Shown piece after piece: positions 25,835 through 35,982 of a stretch of 64,000 nt of DNA. Positions within the stretch are counted from its first letter, which is position 1. Each line of letters opens with the position of its first letter. Made by a program: the position numbers and the translations under genes. The notes beneath the pieces were generated by a model. The model was not told where the DNA came from and ran no database searches. It saw only the letters and a list, made by a program, of their open reading frames with translations. The DNA is from Streptomyces violens (GTDB taxonomy: Bacteria; Actinomycetota; Actinomycetes; Streptomycetales; Streptomycetaceae). Location of the stretch: positions 186,001-250,000 of the forward strand of contig NZ_JOBH01000005.1 of assembly GCF_000717745.1 (NCBI RefSeq), in the 5' to 3' direction.

Positions 25835-25943
25835 TTCTGGGCCCGCTTTCGAGACCGGATTTCAGGCCCTTCTCCCCCGGATGGTGGCCTCCGATTTGCG
25901 GGCGCACCATGAAGAGAGGGGTCCGATTACGAAGGAATCCATC

Positions 25944-26321
25944 ATGCTCAAGGAAAAGACGATCCTCGAGGTCAAGACGATCGACGAGCCGGAGGAGCGG
26001 CGCGATTTTCCCCGCGGCCACCTCGACAGCGTCCACCTGTCCGGGCTGGACTTCGCCAAGGCGACCTTTGAACCGGGCTGGCGCTGGTCCGAGTCCGTGG
26101 CCCCGCTCGCGGGGACCAGGAGCTGCGAGGTGCCGCACAACGGCTATGTCGTACAGGGACGGTTGCACGTCCGCATGGACGACGGCACGGAGGGCGAAGC
26201 CGGTCCCGGCGATGTCTTCGTGGTCTCTCCCGGGCACGACGCCTGGGTCGTGGGAGACGAAACGGCCGTGGTGTACGACTTCGCGGGCGTCATGGCCCAG
26301 GAGTACGCGAAGTCGCAGTAG
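25944..26321 (+). CDS. Small cupin-domain protein
   Basis: 125 residues. One cupin barrel: FEPGWRWSESVAPLAG, NGYVVQGRLHVRMDDGTEGEAGPGDVFVVSPGHDAWVVGDE. The first cupin motif lacks the usual HxH (C-E-V-P-H-N-G instead), so metal binding may be reduced to one or two His. ATG 25944 has GAAGGA upstream; a longer in-frame start at 25881 has none. It is divergent from the acyl-CoA operon and shares the palindrome region, so both may answer to the same TetR. Confidence 0.82.
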   Translation: MLKEKTILEVKTIDEPEERRDFPRGHLDSVHLSGLDFAKATFEPGWRWSESVAPLAGTRSCEVPHNGYVVQGRLHVRMDDGTEGEAGPGDVFVVSPGHDAWVVGDETAVVYDFAGVMAQEYAKSQ

Positions 26322-26348
26322 CGGTTGGCTCCTGTTGTCCGTACCGGC

Positions 26349-27443
26349 TCAGCCGCCGTGCGCGTACAGCGAGAAGCGGCGGCGGTTGACCTTTCCCGAG
26401 GTGAAGCCCGCGACCAGCCGTTCGCCGCCGCGGTGCAGCACGGCCAGGCCCTCCGGCTCGCGCGGGTGCAGCTTCTGTCCCGCCCTCGTACGGACCTCCT
26501 GCACGATCGCGCCGGTGCGCAGGTCGATGCAGGTCAGGCGGGCGTTGCCGGGCCCGGAGGCCGGGTTGCCGGGGCCGTACGGGCTGCCGGTGAGCTGGTA
26601 CGCGTAGTTCCCCGACAGGGCCAGACCCTGGTGGAAGACGCCCTTGCGCAGGAGCGGCTGCGCGACGTCGGCGAGCGGCTTCGGGGTGCCCGCGCCGAAG
26701 TCGTCCAGGTCGTAGAGCGCGTAACGGTAGACGCCGGTCCTGCGGCGGTAGCGGAGCAGCAGGCGGCGAGTGGTCATGTCGATCGCCGGCTGGTTCTTCG
26801 TGGTGCCGGGCTGCGGCCGGTACGTGAGCAGTGAGCGGTCGGCGGCCCGCAGCACCCGGTTCGGGGTGTAGGGGAAGCGCGCGATGCCGCGGCCGTAGCC
26901 GGAGGCGGGGTTGACGTCCCACTCCGTCCAGAGCAGCGGTCCCTTGCCGGGCCGCTGCTGCACGCCGAGGGAGCCGCCGTGCCCGAAGCCGGTGAGGAAC
27001 ATCCGGTCCTTGAGCTTCCCGGACATGGTGAGGCGGTTCAGGCACAGGTCGCCGCGGGTGACCCGCTGCGCGTGGGTGTACTTCCGTGACTCGCCCTTGA
27101 GGCGGACGCCGCCCTGGACGACCTGGAGGGCGTAGATGTACCCGGCCGCCTCGTCGAACGCGAAGGACTGCAGGACGGAGTGGTGCGTGAGGCGCTTTTT
27201 CTGCAGCAGCACGGTGGCCGGTCCGGACAGGTCGATCATGCCGCCCACGTCCGGGGCGGCCCCGGGCATGTCGATGTCGGGCATGACGACGTCGGCGGGC
27301 GCCGGGCGGACGCCGGGGACCGGACGGCCGCCCGGGCCGGGTGGCCGCGGGGCCGCTTCGGCCCGGTCGGTGAGCAGCACCGGGCCGCCGAGGACCGCGG
27401 CGCCTCCGAACCTCAGAAGTTCCCTGCGCCCGATCCCCGCCAT
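26349..27443 (-). CDS. Tat-exported TagC-like beta-propeller protein
   Basis: 364 residues. The N-terminus has a twin-arginine signal (GRRELLRFGGAAVLGG ... RAEAAPRPP), so the folded protein is exported. The mature part has repeated strands (HHSVLQSFAFDEAAGYIYAL, VFHQGLALSGNYAYQLTGS, and GNARLTCIDLRTGAIVQEV) like the TagC/phage-tail receptor-binding (P68 RBP) propeller family, which in Streptomyces is annotated as teichoic acid biosynthesis protein C. ATG 27443 follows GAGGG and places the RR motif at residues 6-7. Target polymer or role at the cell surface is unknown. Confidence 0.78.
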   Translation of the reverse strand: MAGIGRRELLRFGGAAVLGGPVLLTDRAEAAPRPPGPGGRPVPGVRPAPADVVMPDIDMPGAAPDVGGMIDLSGPATVLLQKKRLTHHSVLQSFAFDEAAGYIYALQVVQGGVRLKGESRKYTHAQRVTRGDLCLNRLTMSGKLKDRMFLTGFGHGGSLGVQQRPGKGPLLWTEWDVNPASGYGRGIARFPYTPNRVLRAADRSLLTYRPQPGTTKNQPAIDMTTRRLLLRYRRRTGVYRYALYDLDDFGAGTPKPLADVAQPLLRKGVFHQGLALSGNYAYQLTGSPYGPGNPASGPGNARLTCIDLRTGAIVQEVRTRAGQKLHPREPEGLAVLHRGGERLVAGFTSGKVNRRRFSLYAHGG

Positions 27444-27646
27444 ACCGCGTGACCCCTCCGTCGTCGTCCGTACTGGCACGCGTCGCGGAGCATGGCTGTC
27501 CCGGACCGTTTCCGTCCGGACTGATCCGCGGCTCGTGAGAACGTTCATGACCGGTGACGGCCGGGTGCCACACGTGTCCCCGGAGTACTTCATCCATCCG
27601 CCCCCGGCCGCTCACACCAACGGCGGCAGGGGGCGGCAGGGCAGGG

Positions 27647-28660
27647 TCAGTGGTGGGAGCCCGCCGAGCGGACCGCGCCGACGCTCGCGAGGACGACCAT
27701 GGCGATGGCGGCGATCTCCGCCCAGCCGAGCGCCTGGTGCAGGACCAGGAAGCCCGCCGTCGCCGCCGCGGCCGGCTCCAGGCTCATCATCACGGCGAAC
27801 CCGGACGCCGGGAGCCTGCGCAGGGCCAGCAGCTCCAGGGTGTACGGCAGCACCGAGGACATCAGCGCGACGGCCGCGCCGAGGCCGAGCGTCACGGGGT
27901 CGATCAGCGCCGAACCGGCGGACGCGACACCCAGCGGCAGGCTGAGGACGGCCGCGACGGTCATCGCCAGCGCCAGCCCGTCCGCCTGCGGGAAGCGCTG
28001 TCCCGCGCGGGCGGAGAGCAGGATGTACGCGGCCCACAGCGCACCGGCCGCCAGGGCGAAGCCGGCGCCGGCCGCGTTCAGCCCGTCGAAGCCCTCGCGG
28101 CCCAGCAGCGCGACGCCGCCCAGCGCGAGCGCCGCCCACACCAGGCTCAGCGCGCGCCGCGAGGTCACGATCGACAGCACCAGCGGGCCGAGGAACTCCA
28201 GGGTGACCGCGGCGCCCAGCGGGATGCGGTCGATGGCCTGGTAGAAGAGCGAGTTCATGCCGGCCAGCGCGATGCCGAAGCCGACGACGGTGGCCCAGTC
28301 GCCGCGCGAGTAGCCGCGCAGCTTCGGGCGGCAGGCCACGAGCAGGACCAGCGCCGCGACGACGAGGCGCAGGGTGACCACGCCGAGCGCGCTGGCACGG
28401 TCGAACAGCAGTACCGCCACCGACGAGCCGAACTGCAGCGAAATGATGCCGCCGATGACCAGCCCGACGGAGACCATGCGCGCGCGGGAGCCGCCGGCCC
28501 GCTCGGCCTGCCGTACCTCGTCCGAGGGCGGTACCGGGACCGGCACCGCGCCCGCGTCGGACGCCGCGAGCTGCGCGGGCTCACGGGCGTCCGGGAGACC
28601 GGCGGCGGAGCTGGAGCGAGGATCGGCCTGCGGGCCGGACTGGGGAGACGAGTGGTTCAC
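27647..28660 (-). CDS. EamA/DMT family exporter, RhtA-like
   Basis: 337 residues. After a hydrophilic head of about 65 residues there are ten membrane segments in two EamA repeats (SVGLVIGGIISLQFGSSVAV ... LGAAVTLEFLGPLVLSIVTS; second repeat ending AALGWAEIAAIAMVVLASVGAV-like). YTLELLALRRLPASGFAVMM is typical of RhtA, the threonine/homoserine exporter. GTG 28660 gives VNHSSPQSG; the head is unusual for the family and an inner start near the first membrane segment cannot be excluded. Single gene. Confidence 0.85.
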   Translation of the reverse strand: MNHSSPQSGPQADPRSSSAAGLPDAREPAQLAASDAGAVPVPVPPSDEVRQAERAGGSRARMVSVGLVIGGIISLQFGSSVAVLLFDRASALGVVTLRLVVAALVLLVACRPKLRGYSRGDWATVVGFGIALAGMNSLFYQAIDRIPLGAAVTLEFLGPLVLSIVTSRRALSLVWAALALGGVALLGREGFDGLNAAGAGFALAAGALWAAYILLSARAGQRFPQADGLALAMTVAAVLSLPLGVASAGSALIDPVTLGLGAAVALMSSVLPYTLELLALRRLPASGFAVMMSLEPAAAATAGFLVLHQALGWAEIAAIAMVVLASVGAVRSAGSHH

Positions 28661-28746
28661 ACACCCCAAGCTAAGGGCCGCCGCCCCGGTTGGTGAAATG
28701 CGCTTCAGCGTCTTTAGGTACTGACAGAGATTTCCGGCCGCCGCCG

Positions 28747-31611
28747 TCAGAGGCGCTCCGCCAGTACCTCCGCCAGGTGGCGCCCGGGCCGCTCGCCCAG
28801 CTGCGCGAGCTGGGTGCGGCAGGAGAAGCCGTCGGCGACGATCTCCGCGTCCGGGGCCGCGTCCCGTACGGCCGGCAGCAGCTGCTCCTCCGCGCAGGCC
28901 ACGGACACGTCGTAATGCCCGCGCTCGAAGCCGAAATTGCCCGCGAGGCCGCAGCAGCCACCGCTCAGCTCGCCGGTCAGCCCGGCGCGCTCGCGCAGCC
29001 GGCGCTCCGCCGCGTCGCCGAGCACGGCGTGCTGGTGGCAGTGGGTCTGCCCGGCCACCGGGCGGTCGACGCGCGGCGGCCGCCAGTCCGGCGCGTACTC
29101 CTCCAGGTACTGCGCGAAGGTGCGGACGGAGCCGGCCAGCTCGGCGGCGCGGTGGTCGTCGGGGAGCAGCTCGGGGAGGTCGGTGCGGAGGGTTGCGGCG
29201 CAACTCGGCTCCAGGACGACGACCGGCGAGCCGAGCGTCGGCTCGACGCGGTCCAGGGTGCGCCGCATGACCTTGCGGGCCTGGTCGAGCTGGCCGGTGG
29301 AGACGTAGGTCAGGCCGCAGCAAAGGGCCTTCTTGCCGCCACTGCCCGGCAGCAGTACCTCCTTGCCGGCGGCCTCCAGGACCTTGACGGCGGCCTGTCC
29401 GACGGACGGCGCGAGGTGGTTGGTGAAGGTGTCCGGCCAGAGAAAGGCGACCTGATCGCTGGAGAAGATGTGCGTACCTTCGCCGTGCCGCGCCCGCGAG
29501 TGGCGGTCCAGCCAGCGGGTGAACGGCTCCGGCGCGATCGCGGGGATCGTGCGCTCCGCCGCGATGCCGCCCGCCCGTTTGGCCAGCGATGCGACCGGCC
29601 CGACCCGGGCCGCCGCGTTGATCACGGGGGCCAGCCGGGAGATCTCGGCGGCCCGCAGCCACAGCGGCAGCCGCCCCATCGCGTAGTGCGCGGCGGGCCG
29701 CAGCCGCCCTTCGTAGTGGTGGTGCAGGAACTCGGCCTTGTACGTCGCCATGTCCACGCCCACCGGACAGTCGCTGCGGCAGCCTTTGCAGGACAGGCAC
29801 AGGTCCAGCGCGTCGCGCACCTCTGTCGACCGCCAGCCGTCCGTGACGATGTCACCGGCGAGCATCTCGTGCAGCAGCCGGGCGCGGCCGCGGGTGGAGT
29901 GCTGCTCCTCGCCGGTCGCGCGGAAGGAGGGGCACATCACGCCCGCGCCGGAGACGGAGGTGTTGCGGCACTTGGCGACGCCGACGCAGCGCCGGACAGC
30001 GGCGGAGAAGTCCCCCTTGTCGTGCGGATAGCCGAACTCCACGTCGACCGGCTTCTTCGGCAGCACGGCGAAGCGGAGGTTCTCGTCCATGCGGTGCGGA
30101 CGGACGAGCATGCCGGGGTTGAGCCCGCCCGCCGGGTCCCACACATCCTTGAAACGCCCGAAGAGACCGGTGAGTTCCGGCCCGTACATCTTCGGCAGCA
30201 GCTCGGCCCGCGCCTGTCCGTCGCCGTGCTCGCCGGACAGCGACCCGCCGTGCGCGACGACCAGATCCGCCAGGTCGTGCGAGAAGTCCCGGAAGCGCCG
30301 GATGCCCGGCTCGGTGAGCAGGTCGAAGTCGATGCGTACGTGGATGCAGCCGTCCCCGAAGTGACCGTACGGGGTGCCGCGCAGGCCATGCTGTCCGAGC
30401 AGCCCCCGGAAGTCGCGCAGGTAACCGCCGAGCCGCGCCGGCGGCACGGCGCAGTCCTCCCAGCCGGGCCACGCCTCGCTCCCGTCGGGCATCCGGGTCG
30501 CCGTCCCGGACGCGTCCTCCCGCACCCGCCACAGGGCGCGCTGCCCCGCCGGTTCCGACACGAGCAGGTGGTCCGTCGTCCCCGAGGCCGCCGCCCGGCA
30601 CAGCTCCTCGGCGCGGGCCCGCGCCTCCTCCGGCGAGCCCCCGGCCATCTCCACGAAGAGCCACGCGCCGCCCTTCGGCAGCCCACCCGGGTCGGGCACC
30701 AGGTCGGACGCCATGCCCTCCACGGTCAGCGGCCCGTACGGCAGCAGGGTGTGCGCGGCCTCGGCGGCGGCGCTCTCGTCCGGGTATCCCAGTACGGCGA
30801 GGACCCGGGCGGCCGGCGCCTCGACCAGCTTCACCGTCGCCTCGGTCAGCACGCCGAGCGTGCCCTCGCTCCCGGTGAGCGCCCGGGCGAGATCGACGCC
30901 GTTCTCCGGGAGCAGCGAGTCCAGCGCGTACCCGGAGATCCGGCGCGGCAGCTCGGGGAAACCGGTGCGCAGCAGCGCGAGGTCCCCGTCGACCAGGGCG
31001 CGCACGCCGTCCGCGAGGGCGCCCGGCACGCCGTCGAGCCCCTGCCCGGCGCGGACGCGCTCGCCTCCGTACGTCAGCACGTCCAGCGCGCTCACGTTGT
31101 CCGCCGTCGTCCCCCAGGCCACCGAGTGCGAGCCGCAGGAGTTGTTGCCGATCATGCCGCCGATCGTGCAGCGGCTGTGCGTGGAGGGGTCGGGGCCGAA
31201 GGTCAGGCCGTGCGCGGCGGCCGCGGTGCGCAGCTCGTCGCAGATCACGCCGGGCTGGACCACGGCCGTCCGCGCCTCCGGGTCCAGCGACACGATCCGT
31301 CGCATATGGCGAGTGAAGTCCAGCACCACGCCCGTGCCGGTGGCCTGCCCCGCGATGGACGTACCGCCGCCGCGCGGCACCACGGGCACGCCGTGCTCCC
31401 GGCAGACCCGCAGCGCGGCCGCGACATCCGCGTCGTCCCGGGGCGCGACGACCGCCCGCGGCACCCGCCGGTAGTTCGACGCGTCCATGGTCATCAGCGC
31501 CCGGTCGGCGGCGGTGACCGACACCTCACCGCGCACGGCCGCGCTCAGGGCCCGCGCCAGCTCCCGGTCCGCCGTCCCCGCCTCTGCATCCTTCTGCGCA
31601 CGCTCAGCCAT
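28747..31611 (-). CDS. FAD/Fe-S 2-hydroxyacid dehydrogenase (YdiJ/GlcD-GlcF fusion)
   Basis: 954 residues. N-terminal FAD domain: VVPRGGGTSIAGQATGTGVV, SRCTIGGMIGNNSCGSHSVA. Middle: FAD-oxidase C domain (GTPYGHFGDGCIHVRIDFD). C-terminal iron-sulphur part: CRNTSVSGAGVMCPSF, CLSCKGCRSDCPVGVD, then two CCG motifs (KALCCGLTYVSTG and GGCCGLAGNFGFERGHYD). This matches YdiJ-type D-2-hydroxyglutarate/D-lactate dehydrogenases passing electrons to the respiratory chain. 2-Hydroxyglutarate is a side product of serine synthesis by SerA, and serC is divergent from this gene, so the pairing makes metabolic sense (inference). Confidence 0.9.
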   Translation of the reverse strand: MAERAQKDAEAGTADRELARALSAAVRGEVSVTAADRALMTMDASNYRRVPRAVVAPRDDADVAAALRVCREHGVPVVPRGGGTSIAGQATGTGVVLDFTRHMRRIVSLDPEARTAVVQPGVICDELRTAAAAHGLTFGPDPSTHSRCTIGGMIGNNSCGSHSVAWGTTADNVSALDVLTYGGERVRAGQGLDGVPGALADGVRALVDGDLALLRTGFPELPRRISGYALDSLLPENGVDLARALTGSEGTLGVLTEATVKLVEAPAARVLAVLGYPDESAAAEAAHTLLPYGPLTVEGMASDLVPDPGGLPKGGAWLFVEMAGGSPEEARARAEELCRAAASGTTDHLLVSEPAGQRALWRVREDASGTATRMPDGSEAWPGWEDCAVPPARLGGYLRDFRGLLGQHGLRGTPYGHFGDGCIHVRIDFDLLTEPGIRRFRDFSHDLADLVVAHGGSLSGEHGDGQARAELLPKMYGPELTGLFGRFKDVWDPAGGLNPGMLVRPHRMDENLRFAVLPKKPVDVEFGYPHDKGDFSAAVRRCVGVAKCRNTSVSGAGVMCPSFRATGEEQHSTRGRARLLHEMLAGDIVTDGWRSTEVRDALDLCLSCKGCRSDCPVGVDMATYKAEFLHHHYEGRLRPAAHYAMGRLPLWLRAAEISRLAPVINAAARVGPVASLAKRAGGIAAERTIPAIAPEPFTRWLDRHSRARHGEGTHIFSSDQVAFLWPDTFTNHLAPSVGQAAVKVLEAAGKEVLLPGSGGKKALCCGLTYVSTGQLDQARKVMRRTLDRVEPTLGSPVVVLEPSCAATLRTDLPELLPDDHRAAELAGSVRTFAQYLEEYAPDWRPPRVDRPVAGQTHCHQHAVLGDAAERRLRERAGLTGELSGGCCGLAGNFGFERGHYDVSVACAEEQLLPAVRDAAPDAEIVADGFSCRTQLAQLGERPGRHLAEVLAERL

Positions 31612-31722
31612 GCCCCCAGCCTGCCCCGCCGAGCGCCGGGAGATGACCTTTGAAGCGCGTCCATCCCGGACACATGCGTCTCAACGGCTGGACTCCGGTC
31701 AGATCCCGGCGGTCCGACGGAT

Positions 31723-32853
<1,131 letters not shown>

Positions 32854-32871
32854 TCAAACAGCAGCACGCAA

Positions 32872-32918
32872 CACGGCCAGGGGCCCCGGCGAGGTAATCG
32901 CCGGGGCCCCTGGCCGTG
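32872..32918. terminator. Strong bidirectional terminator after serC
   Basis: Arms 32872-32892 and 32898-32918 are perfectly complementary over 21 bp with the 5-nt loop ggtaa. It lies between the stop of serC and the convergent Uma2 gene. Confidence 0.9.
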
Positions 32919-32931
32919 CCGGGAACGCACG

Positions 32932-33528
32932 TCATCCCCGCGCGAATTCATCGGTCGTGATCTCCAGTCCGACGACGGTCGTGGTCAGGTCGACCGGCAT
33001 GCCGAAGGTGACGGCGAGGTCGTTGGTGTACTCGCCTTCCTTGGGGAGCGTGTAGAGGTGGCACTTGCCGACGTACGGGTCGACGACGAGGTACACGGGC
33101 ACCCCCGCCGTCGCGTAGGCGGCGAGCTTGGGACCGTAGTCGTTCCGCGCGGTGTCCTTGGAGATCACTTCCGCGACGAACTCGACGTCCTCACAGCGCC
33201 AGCGGCCCTTGTCGGTCTTCACGGCACCGTCTTTGAGGGCTGTGACATCGGAGCAGAGACCGTTCAGCCCGCCCGGGTAGTCGATACGCACGTCGGACTT
33301 GATCTGCTTCTTCGGATACTTGGCGCGAAGCTGGTCGACGATCTCCAGAATGATGTCCCAGTGGTTGTCCCGCTGCGGCGACATGTAGACGGTGCCCTCG
33401 ACGATCTCGACCTTGTAGCCCTCGGGGACAGGCATCCGCTCCAGCCGCTCGAACATCTCGTCCAGGCGGCACTCGTCGATGTCGGCCATCTCGATCTCGA
33501 TCCTGCAGTCGGACTCTGTGATGGTCAT
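32932..33528 (-). CDS. Uma2 family endonuclease-like protein (DUF820)
   Basis: 198 residues, restriction-endonuclease-like fold of the Uma2/DUF820 family, which is abundant in Streptomyces and cyanobacteria. The PD-(D/E)xK-like positions are VEIVEGTVYMSP, SDVTA and EFVAEVISKDTARNDYGPK, then YATAGVPVYLVVDP. DNA cleavage has not been shown for most members. ATG 33528 has GGGGAGGAG upstream; longer starts add unlike sequence. It shares no operon with the next gene, which starts 1.1 kb upstream. Confidence 0.85.
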   Translation of the reverse strand: MTITESDCRIEIEMADIDECRLDEMFERLERMPVPEGYKVEIVEGTVYMSPQRDNHWDIILEIVDQLRAKYPKKQIKSDVRIDYPGGLNGLCSDVTALKDGAVKTDKGRWRCEDVEFVAEVISKDTARNDYGPKLAAYATAGVPVYLVVDPYVGKCHLYTLPKEGEYTNDLAVTFGMPVDLTTTVVGLEITTDEFARG

Positions 33529-33606
33529 CGTGCGCTCCTCCCCACCGCCACGGACCGCGGCAGTCGCGCGGTACAACGCTACGCACGGTGACAAGGTCAC
33601 GCAGCG

Positions 33607-34644
33607 TCAGCGGCGGCCGCGGCGGCGGATTGCCAGAATGGCTGCGATGGCCACGCCGATGACGAGGATGCCGGTGACGGCCGGATTGCTCTTCTCCGAG
33701 GAGTCCGAGGAGTCCGAGGAGTCGGAGGAGTCGCCTGGGCCCTCCGAGCCGTTCTTGTCACCGCCTCCCGGAGTCGCGGAGCCGTCCCCGGACGTCGACT
33801 CCGGGAGTTGTCTCCCGCTCAGTCCGACCGGCTCGACCCGGCTGTCCGCGCCCTCCGACCCGAACATCAGCGTCCGCCCGTCCGGCGTGAACGTGACCGA
33901 CTCGCCCTGCCCCTGGATCGGTACGCCCACGCTCCCGATGTCGTCCTTCGGGCGGCCGTCCTCCCAGCGGTACATGCGCCCGCCGAAGTAACTGCGCAGC
34001 ATCAGCCGCGTGCCGTCCGGCGAGAACGCGCCGTCGGTGACCCACATGTCGATTCCCGAGACCCGCCGGAAGACATTCGGGCCCGACGTGCTCAGCCGCT
34101 CGGGACCGGCGTACAGCGCGGCTCCCCTGTCCTCCTTCTTCGAGACGACGTACACCCGCCCGGTCTTCGGATGGACCATCATCGCCTCGGCGTTCCGCGG
34201 CCCGTCCGCGTACTTCACGTCGTACTGAGTGGCCGTCACGGTCCGGTCGCGCAGCTCCTTCGGCTCCGGGAACCGGTAGATCCAGACGTGGTCCCAGGAC
34301 CCGTCGAGGTTGTCCCCGATGTCGCCGACGTACAGGTCGCCGTCCGGCCCGACCGATATCGCCTCGACGTCGCGCGGATCGCCGACCCCCCGCATCGTGA
34401 CAGTGGCAACCGTCCGCCCACTCCGGGAATCCACGGCGTAGATGTACGGGCCGTCATCGCTGTCGTTGTGGGTCCAGTAGATGCCCGGGTGGGCGCGGCT
34501 CGCGGCCAGCCCGCTGGATTCGGTGATCCGCTGGTCCTTGATCGTGAACGGTTCCGGGTCGGCGGCGGGCGCGGCCACGGCAGTGGCGGCCGACGCGACC
34601 AGCAGGACCCCCGCGGCACCGGCCGCACACAGAAGCGAACGCAT
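33607..34644 (-). CDS. Secreted, C-terminally anchored beta-propeller protein
   Basis: 345 residues. A signal peptide (LLCAAGAAGVLLVASAATAV, cleavage near AVAAPA), six propeller-like blades (ESSGLAASRAHPGIYWTHND, RDVEAISVGPDGDLYVGDIG, NAEAMMVHPKTGRVYVVSK, DGAFSPDGTRLMLRSY), then a Ser/Asp/Gly linker with DSS repeats and a final membrane segment plus RRRGRR. The protein should sit outside, tethered to the membrane. The PE-type WTHNDSDD motif recalls Asp/Asn-rich calcium sites. Function unknown. Confidence 0.78.
   Translation of the reverse strand: MRSLLCAAGAAGVLLVASAATAVAAPAADPEPFTIKDQRITESSGLAASRAHPGIYWTHNDSDDGPYIYAVDSRSGRTVATVTMRGVGDPRDVEAISVGPDGDLYVGDIGDNLDGSWDHVWIYRFPEPKELRDRTVTATQYDVKYADGPRNAEAMMVHPKTGRVYVVSKKEDRGAALYAGPERLSTSGPNVFRRVSGIDMWVTDGAFSPDGTRLMLRSYFGGRMYRWEDGRPKDDIGSVGVPIQGQGESVTFTPDGRTLMFGSEGADSRVEPVGLSGRQLPESTSGDGSATPGGGDKNGSEGPGDSSDSSDSSDSSEKSNPAVTGILVIGVAIAAILAIRRRGRR
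33697..33741. repeat. 9-bp tandem repeats encoding Ser-Ser-Asp
   Basis: ccgaggagt units repeat about four to five times and encode the DSSDSSDSS linker before the membrane anchor of the propeller protein. Such arrays can change copy number without frameshift. Confidence 0.8.
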
Positions 34645-34734
34645 GCCCCCAGCTTCCCATCAGCGGGACGATTCGCGGCGGCGCGTGGGCAGCGTCACGT
34701 ACCGGCCGGGCCCGCGATCAGCGAAAATGGCCGG

Positions 34735-35421
34735 ATGCGGATCATGTTCGTCGGCGACTCCATGACTATCGGCTCCGCCGGCGATTACACCTGGCGTTAC
34801 CGCATGTGGCAGCACCTCAACAGCACATACGGCGGCCCGTACCGCATCGTCGGCCCGCGCGACACGCTGTACGACATCGCCGCGGCCGCGCCCGTCTCGT
34901 ACGACTACGGCGACTCGGCCTTCCCCGAGCGCGCCCGCCGCCATCTCGCCGGCTGGGGCGAGGGCTGGCTGCACATGGCCCCGCTCATCGGCGAGGCCGT
35001 CCGCGCGCACAAGGCCGACACGCTCCTCGTCTCGCTCGGCCTCATAGACCTCGGCTTCTACACGGACGCGGACCAGACCGCGGAGAACGCCCGCCGCTTC
35101 CTTGAGGAGGCCCGCGCCGCGCGGCCCCACGTACGCGCCGTACTGCTGCCCGTCATCCCCAACGTCCGGGCGGCCGGGGACCCCGACTTCGCCGCCCAGT
35201 GCGACCGCTTCAACGAACTCCTCGCGAAAACGGTCGCCGACCTCTCCACCCCGGCGTCGCCCCTGCTCCTCGCGTCGCCCCCGTACGACTACTCCCTGGA
35301 CCGCGACACATACGACGGCACGCATCCGTCGCCGTCGGGCGAGCACCTGCTCGCCGCCGCCTTCGCCGACGCGATGCACCAGGCGTGGGACGTGGGCGGC
35401 CCGTACGAACCGGCTCCCTGA
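34735..35421 (+). CDS. SGNH/GDSL hydrolase, cytoplasmic
   Basis: 228 residues. Block I FVGDSMTIG has the nucleophile Ser9, and the His/Asp block is YDGTHPSPSGEH (His about 206). No signal peptide, so it is unlike the secreted esterases of the family. ATG 34735 has no clear Shine-Dalgarno; gaaaat six bases upstream could be a -10 of a leaderless message. It is divergent from the propeller gene (90 bp gap). Substrate unknown; acyl ester or carbohydrate ester. Confidence 0.85.
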   Translation: MRIMFVGDSMTIGSAGDYTWRYRMWQHLNSTYGGPYRIVGPRDTLYDIAAAAPVSYDYGDSAFPERARRHLAGWGEGWLHMAPLIGEAVRAHKADTLLVSLGLIDLGFYTDADQTAENARRFLEEARAARPHVRAVLLPVIPNVRAAGDPDFAAQCDRFNELLAKTVADLSTPASPLLLASPPYDYSLDRDTYDGTHPSPSGEHLLAAAFADAMHQAWDVGGPYEPAP

Positions 35422-35461
35422 GCCGAGCCGTGTCCGGCGGCTGTCCCTGGGGTCCTTGGGG

Positions 35462-35920
35462 TTACTGGAGCCCCTGGAGCAGGTCGTTGCCCCGCTGGGC
35501 GACCTCCTCCGGCGAGAGCTCCTCGACCTGGGTCAGGAAGACCCAGACATGTCCGAAGGGGTCCTTCAGCATGACGGTCCGGTCGCCGTAGAACATGTCG
35601 GTGGGCGGCTGGAGCGACTCCGCCCCGGCGGCGACGGCCCGGCGGTACAACGTGTCGACATCATCGACATACACGTGCAGACCCACCGTCGTGCCGCCCG
35701 CTTCCCGCGGAGTGCGGAACGCACCGTCCCCGTCGCCGACCATGAGCACCGAATCCTGAATCCGGATCTCGGCGTGCAGGATCCGCCCGTCGGGGCGAGC
35801 GATGCGCATGATCTCCTCGGCCCCGAACGCGGTCGCGTAGAAGGCCATGGCCTCGGCGGCGCCGTCGATCATGAGGTGGGGGACCACGGCGTGGCGGTAA
35901 CGGCCGGGAATGGCGGGCAT
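35462..35920 (-). CDS. VOC/glyoxalase-fold protein (PhnB-like)
   Basis: 152 residues. The two beta-alpha-beta-beta-beta units are plain: VVPHLMIDGAAEAMAFYATA ... ILHAEIRIQDSVLMVGD and GLHVYVDDVDTLYRRAVAAG ... DRTVMLKDPFGHVWVFLTQ. Such proteins bind metal or drugs, or act as small dioxygenase-like enzymes; no specific function can be read. ATG 35920 follows AGGGACATCCCC. Single gene, convergent with the SGNH gene. Confidence 0.85.
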   Translation of the reverse strand: MPAIPGRYRHAVVPHLMIDGAAEAMAFYATAFGAEEIMRIARPDGRILHAEIRIQDSVLMVGDGDGAFRTPREAGGTTVGLHVYVDDVDTLYRRAVAAGAESLQPPTDMFYGDRTVMLKDPFGHVWVFLTQVEELSPEEVAQRGNDLLQGLQ

Positions 35921-35982
35921 GGGGATGTCCCTCCTGATCAGTGCCGGAGCGCTTGCTCGGCGACGTGACCGACGCTATGACC